Below are positions 24,274-32,493 of a DNA stretch of 64,000 nucleotides, in pieces. Below the pieces are notes generated by a model. That model did no database searches, had not been told where the DNA came from, and was given only the letters and a program-made list of their open reading frames with translations. Made by a program: the position numbers and the translations under genes. The DNA lies in contig NZ_JAUEPL010000001.1 of assembly GCF_030406405.1 (NCBI RefSeq), positions 292,818 through 356,817 of the forward strand. Reading direction: 5' to 3'. Position 1 is the stretch's first letter, and every line of letters starts with the position of its first letter. Source of the DNA: Streptomyces ficellus (GTDB lineage Bacteria > Actinomycetota > Actinomycetes > Streptomycetales > Streptomycetaceae).

Positions 24274-25674
24274 TCAGCGCAGCGGCGGCTCGGTGCGCGG
24301 CACGGTGACCGTGACGCGCAGACCGTGCGGCTCGTGGTGGGCGTACGCGATCGAGCCGCCGCCCGCCGCGAGCAGGGCGCGCGAGATGGACAGGCCGAGT
24401 CCCGAGCCCTTGATGTTCTGGTGCCGGTTGCTGCGCCAGAAGCGGTCGCCGATGCGCGCGAGCTCGTCGTCGGTCAGGCCCGGGCCCCGGTCGGTGACCA
24501 CGATGGTGGAGGTGTCACCGTCGGCGGCGACGGTCACGGTGACCTCCTCCCCGGCCGGGGTGAACTTCAGCGCGTTGTCGATCACGGCATCGAGCGCGCT
24601 GGACAGCGCCACCGGGTCGGTCCAGGCGGTGACGGCGGAACCGCACCCGGTCAGGCGGACGCCCTTCTCGTCGGCGAGCGGACGCCAGGCGGCGACCCGC
24701 TCGCCGGCCAGCTCCCCGATGTCGGTGAGCCGCAGGTCGGCCGCGGCGTGCTCGGCCAGCGCCAGGTCGAGCAGGTCGTCGAGCACCTGGGCCAGGCGCT
24801 TGCCCTCGGTGCGTACGGAGGCGATCTCCTCGTTCCCCGGGGGCAGTTCCAGCGCGAGGAGCTCGATGCGCAGCAGCAGCGCGGCGAGCGGGTTGCGCAG
24901 TTGGTGCGAGGCGTCGGCGACGAAGGCGCGCTGCTGCTCCAGCACCTCTTCGACGTTGTCGGCCATCTCGTTGAACGACCGGGCGAGTCGGCGCAGTTCC
25001 GGCGGGCCGCCGGCGGCCGCGACCCGTGAGTTCATCCGGCCGGTGGCGATGTCGTGCGTGGCCGCGTCCAGGACCCGCACCGGCTTGAGCACCCATCCGG
25101 TGAGCCGGAACGCCGCCCCGACAGCCAGCAGCATCGCCGCGAACTCACCGGCCGCGATCAGCAGCCAGCCGTGCAGGATGCGCGAGCGCAGCTGCCCGGT
25201 CGGCGAGTCGGTGAGCACGACGGCGACGACGTCCCCGTCCCGTACGACGGGTGAGGCGACCGCGAGCCGGGCGTGCGGCTGCCAGGGCCAGACCTGGGGC
25301 GGGTCGTGGCTGCGGCGGCCCAGCAGGGCTTCCCGGAAGGCCCGGCGCGGCTCGCCGCTCTCGGGAACCTCCCAGTCCTTGGGGGCGCGGGCCATCGCGG
25401 TGCCGTCGCGGTAGAAGACGCCGACCTCGATCCCGTACACCTCGTGGTAGCGGACCAGTTCGCCCTGGAGGGTGGACTGCCGCTCGTCGACGCCGGGGCC
25501 GCCGGGCTCGGTGACGAACTGGGCGAGGGCGGCGAAGCGGGCCGTGTCGTCGATCCGGTCGACGACGACGGTCTGCTGCCGCGCGGCGGCGAGGCTCGCG
25601 GCGAGCGGGAAGCCGAGCGCGAGCAGCACACCGGCCATGAGGACGATGAGCAGCGGGAGCAGACGCGTACGCAC
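24274..25674 (-). CDS. gluK: Two-component sensor histidine kinase GluK
   Basis: 466 residues, GTG at 25674, 15 bases after the gluR stop. Two membrane helices (about 5-30 and 168-190) bound an extracytoplasmic region of roughly 135 residues. HAMP (about 190-245), HisKA with His257 in FVADASHQLRNPL, and an HATPase domain (DAVIDNALKFTPAG, VTDRGPGLT, GSGLGLSIS) follow. The pair matches the Streptomyces GluR-GluK glutamate-sensing system in being divergent from gluABCD, so I use those names. The ligand is inferred from that family knowledge. Confidence 0.9.
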   Translation of the reverse strand: MRTRLLPLLIVLMAGVLLALGFPLAASLAAARQQTVVVDRIDDTARFAALAQFVTEPGGPGVDERQSTLQGELVRYHEVYGIEVGVFYRDGTAMARAPKDWEVPESGEPRRAFREALLGRRSHDPPQVWPWQPHARLAVASPVVRDGDVVAVVLTDSPTGQLRSRILHGWLLIAAGEFAAMLLAVGAAFRLTGWVLKPVRVLDAATHDIATGRMNSRVAAAGGPPELRRLARSFNEMADNVEEVLEQQRAFVADASHQLRNPLAALLLRIELLALELPPGNEEIASVRTEGKRLAQVLDDLLDLALAEHAAADLRLTDIGELAGERVAAWRPLADEKGVRLTGCGSAVTAWTDPVALSSALDAVIDNALKFTPAGEEVTVTVAADGDTSTIVVTDRGPGLTDDELARIGDRFWRSNRHQNIKGSGLGLSISRALLAAGGGSIAYAHHEPHGLRVTVTVPRTEPPLR

Positions 25675-25689
25675 AGGGGCTGCTGCGCC

Positions 25690-26418
25690 TTACGCGGCCG
25701 GGGCCGGGGCGACCAGGCGGTAGCCGACGCCGCGCACGGTCTCGATGAGGGCGGGCATCCGCAGCTTGGCGCGCAGGGACGCCACATGGACCTCCAGCGT
25801 GCGGCCGGTGCCCTCCCAGCTGGTGCGCCAGACCTCGCTGATGATCTGCTCCCGGCGGAAGACGACGCCGGGCCGCTGCGCGAGCAGGGCGAGCAGGTCG
25901 AACTCCTTGCGCGTGAGCTGGACCGCCGTACCGTCCACGCTGACGCGGCGGGTGGACAGCTCGATGGTGACGGCGCCCAGGCACAGCGGCGTCGCCGGGT
26001 CTTCCGTGCCGCCGCCCGCGCTGTCGTCGCCGTCCGCGGCGGCGCCGGAGCGCCGGCTGACGGCGTGGATACGGGCCAGCAGCTCGCCGGTGTCGTAGGG
26101 CTTGACGACGTAGTCGTCGGCGCCGAGGTTCAGCCCGTGGATCCGGGAGCGGACGTCCGCCCGCGCGGTCACCATGATCACCGGTGTGGTGGTGAGCTTC
26201 CGGAGCTTGCCGCACACCTGGTAGCCGTCCTGGTCGGGCAGGCCGAGGTCGAGGAGTACGACGCCGAACGGCGGCCGTCCGGCATTGGCGGCGGGCAGCA
26301 CGGCCTGGAGCGCCTCCTCGCCGTTGCGGGCGTGGGTGACGTCGAAGCCGTGCCTCTTGAGGATGGCGGACAAGGCCGCGGCGACATGGTCGTCGTCCTC
26401 GACGAGCAGCAGTCTCAT
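25690..26418 (-). CDS. gluR: OmpR-family response regulator GluR
   Basis: 242 residues from the ATG at 26418, with GGAGGGG just upstream; a longer frame to 26457 is rejected. The receiver domain has the acidic pair in VEDDDH, phospho-acceptor Asp57 in VVLLDLGLPDQDG, and the Lys of DYVVKPYD. The winged-helix effector includes VQLTRKEFDLLALLAQ and IETVRGVGYRLV. The partner kinase GluK follows after 15 bases. A perfect 18-bp palindrome lies 30 bases upstream of the start, in the space shared with gluA, and is a good candidate operator. Confidence 0.92.
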   Translation of the reverse strand: MRLLLVEDDDHVAAALSAILKRHGFDVTHARNGEEALQAVLPAANAGRPPFGVVLLDLGLPDQDGYQVCGKLRKLTTTPVIMVTARADVRSRIHGLNLGADDYVVKPYDTGELLARIHAVSRRSGAAADGDDSAGGGTEDPATPLCLGAVTIELSTRRVSVDGTAVQLTRKEFDLLALLAQRPGVVFRREQIISEVWRTSWEGTGRTLEVHVASLRAKLRMPALIETVRGVGYRLVAPAPAA

Positions 26419-26448
26419 GGCCCCCCTCCAAAAAGGTGCGATCGCTTC

Positions 26449-26466
26449 GGTGACCATATGGTCACC
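26449..26466. promoter_or_regulatory. Perfect 18-bp palindrome, candidate GluR operator
   Basis: GGTGACCATATGGTCACC is perfectly self-complementary. It sits 31 bases upstream of the gluR start and about 210 bases upstream of gluA, in the 259-base divergent region. Auto-regulation by GluR or control of both operons is inferred from position. Confidence 0.6.
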
Positions 26467-26677
26467 TGGGCATGAACGCCGATGTTCGGGCCGTCAGTCA
26501 AGAGTGTTCGCCTTGCGGCGGGGTTTCCGTTATCCACCCGTACTGCGGCGAGCCACCCCGTTCACGCATAGTGCCGGGTTGCAGCCGGATCGTTATCCTC
26601 AATTTCCGCTCAGATGTAATGACGCTGGTAGCACTGCGTGATTAGGGTCCTCCCAACCGAGCAGGACGGAGCAGCCG

Positions 26678-27463
26678 ATGAGCGGAGTGTCAGTGACCAA
26701 GGGCGCGGAGGACGCCGGACCGGCGACGGGCGACCTGGTCGTACTGAGCAACGTCAACAAGCACTTCGGCGCGCTGCATGTGCTCCAGGACATCGACCTG
26801 ACCATCGCCCGTGGCGAGGTCGTGGTCGTCATCGGGCCGTCCGGGTCCGGCAAGTCCACGCTGTGCCGCACGATCAACCGCCTGGAGACGATCGACTCGG
26901 GCTCCATCACCATCGACGGCAAGCCGCTGCCCCAGGAGGGCAAGGAGCTGGCCCGGCTGCGCGCCGACGTCGGGATGGTCTTCCAGTCGTTCAACCTCTT
27001 CGCGCACAAGACCGTGCTGGAGAACGTCATGCTGGGCCAGGTCAAGGTCCGCAAGGCGGACAAGAAGGCCGCGGAGCAGAAGGCACGGACGCTGCTCGAC
27101 CGGGTGGGTGTGGGCACGCAGGCCGACAAGTACCCGGCGCAGCTGTCCGGCGGCCAGCAGCAACGCGTGGCGATCGCGCGGGCGTTGGCGATGGACCCGA
27201 AGGTGATGCTCTTCGACGAGCCCACCTCGGCGCTCGACCCCGAGATGATCAACGAGGTCCTCGAGGTGATGCAGCAGCTGGCGCGCGACGGGATGACGAT
27301 GGTCGTCGTCACCCACGAGATGGGCTTCGCCCGCTCCGCCGCCAACCGTGTCGTCTTCATGGCCGACGGCCGGATCGTCGAAGAAGCCACGCCGGACCAG
27401 TTCTTCAGCAGTCCGCGCAGCGACCGGGCCAAGGACTTCCTGTCGAAGATCCTTCACCACTGA
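26678..27463 (+). CDS. gluA: Glutamate ABC transporter ATP-binding protein
   Basis: 261 residues, ATG, moderate ribosome binding site GGAGCAGCCG. Polar amino acid ABC ATPase: Walker [10 protein letters not shown] (53-61), Q-loop in [12 protein letters not shown], signature LSGGQQQR (156-163), Walker B VMLFDEPT (176-183), H-loop VVVTHEMG. It powers glutamate import with GluB, GluC and GluD. A leader of ~20 residues precedes the ABC domain. The last codons (KILHH) are the first copy of a tandem repeat array that continues into the gluA-gluB gap. Confidence 0.95.
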   Translation: MSGVSVTKGAEDAGPATGDLVVLSNVNKHFGALHVLQDIDLTIARGEVVVVIGPSGSGKSTLCRTINRLETIDSGSITIDGKPLPQEGKELARLRADVGMVFQSFNLFAHKTVLENVMLGQVKVRKADKKAAEQKARTLLDRVGVGTQADKYPAQLSGGQQQRVAIARALAMDPKVMLFDEPTSALDPEMINEVLEVMQQLARDGMTMVVVTHEMGFARSAANRVVFMADGRIVEEATPDQFFSSPRSDRAKDFLSKILHH

Positions 27464-27529
27464 GGATCCTTCACCGCTGAAGCTCTTCACCACTGAGGAT
27501 CTTCATCACTGAGGATCTTCACCACTCAG
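27448..27529. repeat. Five 16/17-bp tandem repeats starting in the gluA 3' end
   Basis: Units of GATC(C)TTCACCACTGAG lie at 27448-27464, 27465-27481, 27482-27497, 27498-27513 and 27514-27529. The first unit is the last codons and stop of gluA, so the array looks like serial duplication of the gene end. Another pair of 14-bp repeats (ATTCACCCTGACGG type) follows near 27562-27590. Confidence 0.85.
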
Positions 27530-27657
27530 CATCCTTGGCGACTCACGGGTTCGCCCAACGGATTGACCCTGACGGATTCACCCTGACGGAACCCTCGCCA
27601 CTTGGCGGGTCCTTCGCCGCTGACGACCAACGAACCACGACATAAGGGATGTTCACC

Positions 27658-28581
27658 ATGAAGCTCCGCAAGACGGCCGCCCTGGCCGTTGCTGTGCTCG
27701 CGCTGACCGCCACCGCCTGTGGTGGCAAGGAGGGCTCCGCCGGGGACAAGCCGGGCGGCGTGCAGCCCGGCGCGTCGAACGCGCCGGCCCTGCCCAAGTA
27801 CATCGTCGCCACCGATGTGAAGCTGGACGCCTCGCCCACCTTCAAGGCGGCCAAGGAGCGCGGCAAGCTGATCGTCGGCTCCAAGGCGGACCAGCCGTAC
27901 CTCGGCTTCGAGGACCAGGCGACCAAGAAGCGCTCCGGCTTCGACGTCGAGATCGCCAAGATGATCGCCGCCGAGCTGGGCTTCACCGAGTCCCAGATCG
28001 AGTGGAAGACGGTCGACTCCAGCACCCGCGAGACCGCCATCTCCAAGGGCCAGGTCGACTACTACGTCGGTACGTACACGATCAACGACAAGCGCAAGGC
28101 GCAGGTCGGCTTCGCGGGTCCGTACTACAAGGCCGGCGCCGACCTCCTGGTCCGCAAGGACGACACCTCGATCACCGGCCCGGAGAGCGTCAAGGGCAAG
28201 AAGGTCTGCTCCATCAAGGGCTCGACCCCGCTCCAGGAGATCAAGAAGCCGCAGTACGGGGCTCAGACCACCGAGCTCGGCAAGTACTCCGACTGCGTGC
28301 AGCAGCTGCTCACCAAGCAGGTCGACGCGGTGACGACGGATGACGCGATCCTCAAGGGTTACGCCGCCCAGAACCCGACCAAGCTGAAGGTCGTCGGCAA
28401 GCCGTTCACCGAGGAGCCGTACGGCATCGGCATGAAGAAGGAAGACAAGGCCCTGCGCGACGCGGTCAACAACGCGTTGGAGAAGCGGATCAAGGACGGC
28501 ACGTACAAGAAGATCTACGAGGCCACCCTGGGCCTGTCCGGCTCGGAGTACACCGCGCCGCCGGCGATCGAGCGCTACTGA
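27658..28581 (+). CDS. gluB: Glutamate ABC transporter substrate-binding lipoprotein
   Basis: 307 residues from the ATG at 27658, chosen because AAGGGA lies 8 bases upstream; an in-frame ATG at 27649 overlaps that site. Lipoprotein signal MKLRKTAALAVAVLALTATAC with lipobox TATAC. The mature part is a type 3 periplasmic-binding-protein fold: GKLIVGSKADQPYLGF, SGFDVEIAKMIAAELG, TYTINDKRKAQVGFAGPYY, KKVCSIKGSTPLQEI and VTTDDAILKGYA. It captures extracellular glutamate and delivers it to GluC/GluD. The repeat-containing gaps before and after it would allow its level to be set separately. Confidence 0.95.
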   Translation: MKLRKTAALAVAVLALTATACGGKEGSAGDKPGGVQPGASNAPALPKYIVATDVKLDASPTFKAAKERGKLIVGSKADQPYLGFEDQATKKRSGFDVEIAKMIAAELGFTESQIEWKTVDSSTRETAISKGQVDYYVGTYTINDKRKAQVGFAGPYYKAGADLLVRKDDTSITGPESVKGKKVCSIKGSTPLQEIKKPQYGAQTTELGKYSDCVQQLLTKQVDAVTTDDAILKGYAAQNPTKLKVVGKPFTEEPYGIGMKKEDKALRDAVNNALEKRIKDGTYKKIYEATLGLSGSEYTAPPAIERY

Positions 28582-28598
28582 CCGCCGCTCGTCGCCCG

Positions 28599-28734
28599 CC
28601 GGAGCGCCCCGTACACGCACGCGTCACGACGCACGAGTCATGACCCATGTGTCACGACCCATGTGTCACGACCCATGTGTCACGACCCGCGAGTCACGAC
28701 GTACGCGTCACGACCCGCGTACGGGGCGCTCCGG
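28599..28734. repeat. Seven 14-bp tandem repeats enclosed by a 16-bp inverted repeat, gluB-gluC gap
   Basis: Seven units of exactly 14 bp run from 28623 to 28720; units 3 and 4 are identical (GTCACGACCCATGT) and all begin GTCA(C/T)GAC. The array is flanked by a perfect inverted repeat, CCGGAGCGCCCCGTAC at 28599-28614 and its complement at 28719-28734. In the mRNA this gives a 16-bp stem with a 104-base loop made mostly of repeats. It begins 17 bases after the gluB stop and ends 58 bases before gluC. It may set the gluB:gluC ratio or stabilise the gluB 3' end. Confidence 0.9.
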
Positions 28735-28792
28735 CCCCACCGCTTCGCACGCACCTTGACCGCCAGCCGCTGACCGCCGACGCGGAGACCTC

Positions 28793-29440
28793 ATGAACGT
28801 ACTGCTCGACTACTTCCCAGAGTTCCGCGACGGTTTCATAGGAACCGTGTCGATCACCGCCGTCAGCACGGCCATCGCGCTCGTCCTCGGCGTCGTCATC
28901 GCCGGCTTCCGCGTCTCCCCCGTCCCGCCGCTGCGCTGGTTCGGCACCGCGTGGGTCACCCTGCTGCGCAACACGCCGCTGACGCTGCTGTTCCTCGTGA
29001 CGACCTTCGTGGTCCCCGAGATCCTCTTCCCGGGCATGAGCGCCTTCGTCCTCGGCTCGCTGGCGCTCGGCTTCTACACCTCCTCCTTCGTCTGCGAGGC
29101 GGTCCGCTCCGGCATCAACACGGTGCCGCTCGGCCAGGCGGAGGCGGCCCGCTCGCTGGGCATGACGTTCTCGCAGACGCTGCGGCTGATCGTGCTGCCG
29201 CAGGCGACCCGTACCGTGCTGCCGCCCATGAGCTCGATCCTCATCGCGCTCACCAAGAACTCGGCGATCGCGGGAGCGTTCAGCGTCACCGAGCTCTTCG
29301 GCTGGCAGAAGCTGTTGAGCGAGGAGGGGTACGACATCGTCCCCATCTTCCTCTGGGTGTCCCTGGCCTACCTGGCGGTCACCTTCACCATCAGCGGCAT
29401 CTTCCGCATCCTTGAGCGCCGCCTGGAGGTCGCCCGATGA
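28793..29440 (+). CDS. gluC: Glutamate ABC transporter permease
   Basis: 215 residues, ATG with GGAG 5 bases upstream. A polar amino acid transporter inner-membrane subunit of the HisM/GlnP type: five or so membrane helices, WVTLLRNTPLTLLFLVTT early, and the EAA coupling motif in GQAEAARSLGMTFSQTLRLIVLPQA. Pairs with GluD, whose gene starts inside the gluC stop codon (ATGA overlap), indicating translational coupling. Confidence 0.94.
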   Translation: MNVLLDYFPEFRDGFIGTVSITAVSTAIALVLGVVIAGFRVSPVPPLRWFGTAWVTLLRNTPLTLLFLVTTFVVPEILFPGMSAFVLGSLALGFYTSSFVCEAVRSGINTVPLGQAEAARSLGMTFSQTLRLIVLPQATRTVLPPMSSILIALTKNSAIAGAFSVTELFGWQKLLSEEGYDIVPIFLWVSLAYLAVTFTISGIFRILERRLEVAR

Positions 29441-30399
29441 GCGCCAGCGTTCTCTTCGACGCCCCCGGCCCCAAGGCCATCGTCCGCAACCGCGTCTACG
29501 CCGTCCTCGGCACCGCCACCATCCTGGGGCTGCTCGCCGTCATGATCGTCCGGCTGAGCGAGAAGGGGCACCTCGCCCCTGAGATGTGGGACATCTTCAA
29601 CTACGCCGGCATCCGGCAGAACATCGCCGACGCCGTTCTCGCCACCCTGAAGGCGTTCGGCATCGCGGCGGTCGGTTCGCTGGTGCTCGGTGTGCTGCTG
29701 GCCGTGGCCCGGCTCTCCGACCACAAGCCGGTCCGGTGGCTGGCCACCGGCTTCATCGAGCTGTTCCGCTCCATCCCGCTGCTCATCACCATCTACGCCG
29801 TGTGGGTCGGCTTCCTGACCGACTACTCGATGTGGGCGCTGGCGGTCGGCCTGTCGGTCTACAACGGCTGCGTCCAGGCCGAGGTCCTGCGCGCCGGCGT
29901 CAACTCCGTACCGAGGGGCCAGCGGGAAGCGGCGTACGCGCTCGGCATGAGCAAGACCCAGGTCATGGCCACGGTGCTGATGCCGCAGGCCGTCCGGGCC
30001 ATGCTGCCGACGATCATCAGCCAGCTGGTGGTGACCCTCAAGGACACCTCGCTCGGCTTCATCATCCTGTATCCCGAGCTGCTCCAGACCGCCCGCCTGA
30101 TCGCCTCGAACACGCAGGTCAACGGCATGTACCCGTACGTGTCGACGATCGTCGTGATCGGCGCGATCTACGTGGCCATGTGCATGGCGCTCTCCGCGTT
30201 CGCCACCTGGATCGAGAAGCGCGGCCGCCGCGCCAAGACCGGTATCGGTACGGCGGCGGCCGCTGAACCCGCCGCGGCCGGTGCCGTACTCGGCGGCGAG
30301 GCCGGCCAGGCGGCCGGCAACACGGTGATCATGGGGGGTCCCGGCGGGGGCGACGGGGCCAGTGGGGGCAACGGAGCCGGTGGGGGTCCGGGCAACTGA
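29437..30399 (+). CDS. gluD: Glutamate ABC transporter permease
   Basis: 320 residues; the ATG overlaps the gluC stop by four bases. A longer member of the same permease family, with a leading helix VYAVLGTATILGLLAVMIVRL, the substrate-side IELFRSIPLLITIYAVW and the EAA loop GQREAAYALGMSKTQVMATVLMPQA. The last ~55 residues are a Gly/Ala-rich cytoplasmic tail (GGDGASGGNGAGGGPG) not needed for the fold. It is the last gene of the operon; a terminator hairpin follows. Confidence 0.94.
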   Translation: MSASVLFDAPGPKAIVRNRVYAVLGTATILGLLAVMIVRLSEKGHLAPEMWDIFNYAGIRQNIADAVLATLKAFGIAAVGSLVLGVLLAVARLSDHKPVRWLATGFIELFRSIPLLITIYAVWVGFLTDYSMWALAVGLSVYNGCVQAEVLRAGVNSVPRGQREAAYALGMSKTQVMATVLMPQAVRAMLPTIISQLVVTLKDTSLGFIILYPELLQTARLIASNTQVNGMYPYVSTIVVIGAIYVAMCMALSAFATWIEKRGRRAKTGIGTAAAAEPAAAGAVLGGEAGQAAGNTVIMGGPGGGDGASGGNGAGGGPGN

Positions 30400-30435
30400 C
30401 GGTATGTGACATCATCCGGGTGTCTTACGTGTTGT

Positions 30436-30469
30436 ACGGGGGCAGTGGCGGTCGCGCCGCTGCCCCCGT
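30436..30469 (+). terminator. Terminator of gluABCD
   Basis: A 15-bp stem (30436-30450 with 30455-30469, arm ACGGGGGCAGTGGCG, one G-U pair) and a 4-base loop GTCG lie 36 bases after the gluD stop. The sequence from here to 30594 has no other gene. Confidence 0.85.
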
Positions 30470-30594
30470 CACTTGACGCAAGCACCCGCAGTGGGTTGCA
30501 TACGTTCTGTGATCGCGTCGCGTCGGGCTCCAGCCGCACTTTCCCGTGTTTCCCCTGCTCACCGCATGACCGTACGGGCCTCGGGAGTCACGCC

Positions 30595-32328
30595 GTGGAC
30601 CCGGTGATCGTGGTCGGCGCGGGCCCGGTGGGCCTGGCGCTCTCCCTCGCCCTGGCCGCGCAGGGCGTGCCCACCGTCGTCCTGGACGAGGGCCCCGGCA
30701 AGGACGAGCCACGCGCCGCGCGCACCGCCGTCCTGCGCCCGGACACGGCCGCGTTCGTGGAGCGCCTGGGCTGCGCCACGGTACGGGACGAGGGGACCCG
30801 CTGGACGGGCTGGCGCTCGATGCGCCGCAAGCAGCTGATGCGCCACATCGAGTTCGGCGCCCGGCCGGTGGAGTCCGGGCCTCTGGAGCCCGGGGCGGGA
30901 TCGGGACAGTTCGGGCCGGGGCCGGCGGAGTCCGGACCGGCGGAGTCGGGCTCGGTCGAGTCCGGATCGGCGGAGTCCGGACCGGCGGAGTCCGGGTCGG
31001 AGGTGCCGTCGCCGCTGCACATCCCCCAGCACGCTCTCGCCCGGGGGCTGCGGGACGCCATCGCCGCGCTCCCGGACCGGGAGTTGGTGCGGCTGGTACC
31101 GGACAGCCGCCTGGACTCCATCGAGCAGGACGCGCACGGCGTCACCGCGCACACGCGCGGGCCGGGGGCGACCTGGTGGCGCGGCAGCCACCTGGTCGGC
31201 TGCGACGGCGCCCGCTCGACCGTGCGCAAGCTGCTGGGCATCCGCTTCCCGGGGCGGACGGCGGTCGAACGGCACGCCGTCGCCACCCTCCGTACCGAAC
31301 TCCCGTGGCCCGGCGAGGCGTTGCTGCACCGTCAGCCGCCGTGGCGCGGCGTCGGCGAGGAGGTCACGGCCCGCCCGCTGCGGGACGGGGACTGGCGGCT
31401 GGACTGGCTGCTGCCGCCACGCGGTGACCTGGTGACGCCGGATGCGCTGGTGTCCCGCATCCGCGAGACGCTCGCCGGCTGGTGCGGTGAGACACCGGCG
31501 TACGACCTGGTCGACACCGGCGTCTACACGCTGCACCACCGGCTCGCCAAGTCCTGGCGCGTGGACCGGGCGTTCCTCGCCGGGGACGCGGCCCATCTGC
31601 TGGGCGCGCTGGGCACCCAGGGGCTCGACGAGGGGCTGCGGGACGCCGACAACCTGGCGTGGAAGCTGGCACTCGCCTGGCACCACGGCGCCTCCGAGGC
31701 GCTGCTCGACAGCTACCAGGCCGAGCGGCGCACGGCGGTGGCGGCCCGGCTGCGGGCGGCGGACCAGTCGCTGCCGGTGCTGCGCGGGGCGGGCGGGCTG
31801 CGGACGTACCTGCGGGGCGGCGGGCATGACGCGCTGCTGATGGACGGGCACCTGGGGCGCGGTCCGCTGGGCGCGCCTCCCGCGTACCCGCACTCCCCGC
31901 TCGCGCCTCCGTACGCTGAGGCGCACACGAGCGTCGGCACGCCCCTGGGCGCCCCGGTCGCCGATGTGCGCGTGACGGCTCCCGACGGTACGACCGCGCG
32001 GCTGCGGGACCGGCTGGGGCGGGGCAGGCTGCTGGCGGTCCTGGTCGCGCCGGGTACCGGCGTATGGGACCGGCGCCACTGGATGACCGCGGGCGTGATG
32101 CCCCGGCTGGTGGAGGCGGTGGGCGCGCTGCCGGTGGAGGGCGAGGTCCTCGTCACGGAGGCGTACCCGGGGGCTGCCGCACACACCGTGCTGCTGGTGC
32201 GGCCGGACGGGCACCTGGCCGCCGCTTTCGGCGGGGTGCGTCCGGCGGAGCTGTACGCGGCGGCCGACGCGGTGCGGGGCGGCGCCCCGGAGCGGGTGCA
32301 TAGCGACCGGACCGCTGACGTCAACTGA
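30595..32328 (+). CDS. FAD-dependent aromatic-type monooxygenase
   Basis: 577 residues from the GTG at 30595, chosen because it opens directly on the Rossmann strand (DPVIVVGAGPVG) and has GGGAG 7 bases upstream. Group A flavoprotein hydroxylase motifs: GxGxxG at 8-13, the DG motif in LVGCDGARSTVRKL, and the GD motif in AFLAGDAAHLLGALGTQGLD. The C-terminal thioredoxin-like domain (about 440-570) of PheA/MhpA-type enzymes is present. An insertion of ESGPAESGS repeats (about residues 95-140) interrupts the N-terminal part. Substrate unknown; no pathway genes are adjacent. Confidence 0.87.
   Translation: MDPVIVVGAGPVGLALSLALAAQGVPTVVLDEGPGKDEPRAARTAVLRPDTAAFVERLGCATVRDEGTRWTGWRSMRRKQLMRHIEFGARPVESGPLEPGAGSGQFGPGPAESGPAESGSVESGSAESGPAESGSEVPSPLHIPQHALARGLRDAIAALPDRELVRLVPDSRLDSIEQDAHGVTAHTRGPGATWWRGSHLVGCDGARSTVRKLLGIRFPGRTAVERHAVATLRTELPWPGEALLHRQPPWRGVGEEVTARPLRDGDWRLDWLLPPRGDLVTPDALVSRIRETLAGWCGETPAYDLVDTGVYTLHHRLAKSWRVDRAFLAGDAAHLLGALGTQGLDEGLRDADNLAWKLALAWHHGASEALLDSYQAERRTAVAARLRAADQSLPVLRGAGGLRTYLRGGGHDALLMDGHLGRGPLGAPPAYPHSPLAPPYAEAHTSVGTPLGAPVADVRVTAPDGTTARLRDRLGRGRLLAVLVAPGTGVWDRRHWMTAGVMPRLVEAVGALPVEGEVLVTEAYPGAAAHTVLLVRPDGHLAAAFGGVRPAELYAAADAVRGGAPERVHSDRTADVN
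30870..31010. repeat. 15-bp in-frame repeats in the monooxygenase gene
   Basis: Degenerate 15-bp units of the type GCGGAGTCCGGACCG encode AESGP/AESGS pentapeptides, forming a low-complexity insert not expected in this enzyme family. Confidence 0.75.
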
Positions 32329-32493
32329 CCGGGGCGGGGGTCCGCGCTGTACCCCTCGGCCATGAACGGCACCGATGTGCGTGCGCCTGTGAACGCCGTG
32401 GCGGTTCCGTGACCGGGTCGGCCGCAAGAACCCGTCCCGACCAACGCCCTGGCGGCTGCCTGGCGGCGTCCCGGCGTACGCGCGCCTCGCAGG

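Noticed and set aside
28623..28720. Possible CRISPR array
   Set aside because: Units are contiguous 14-mers without spacers and there are no cas genes.
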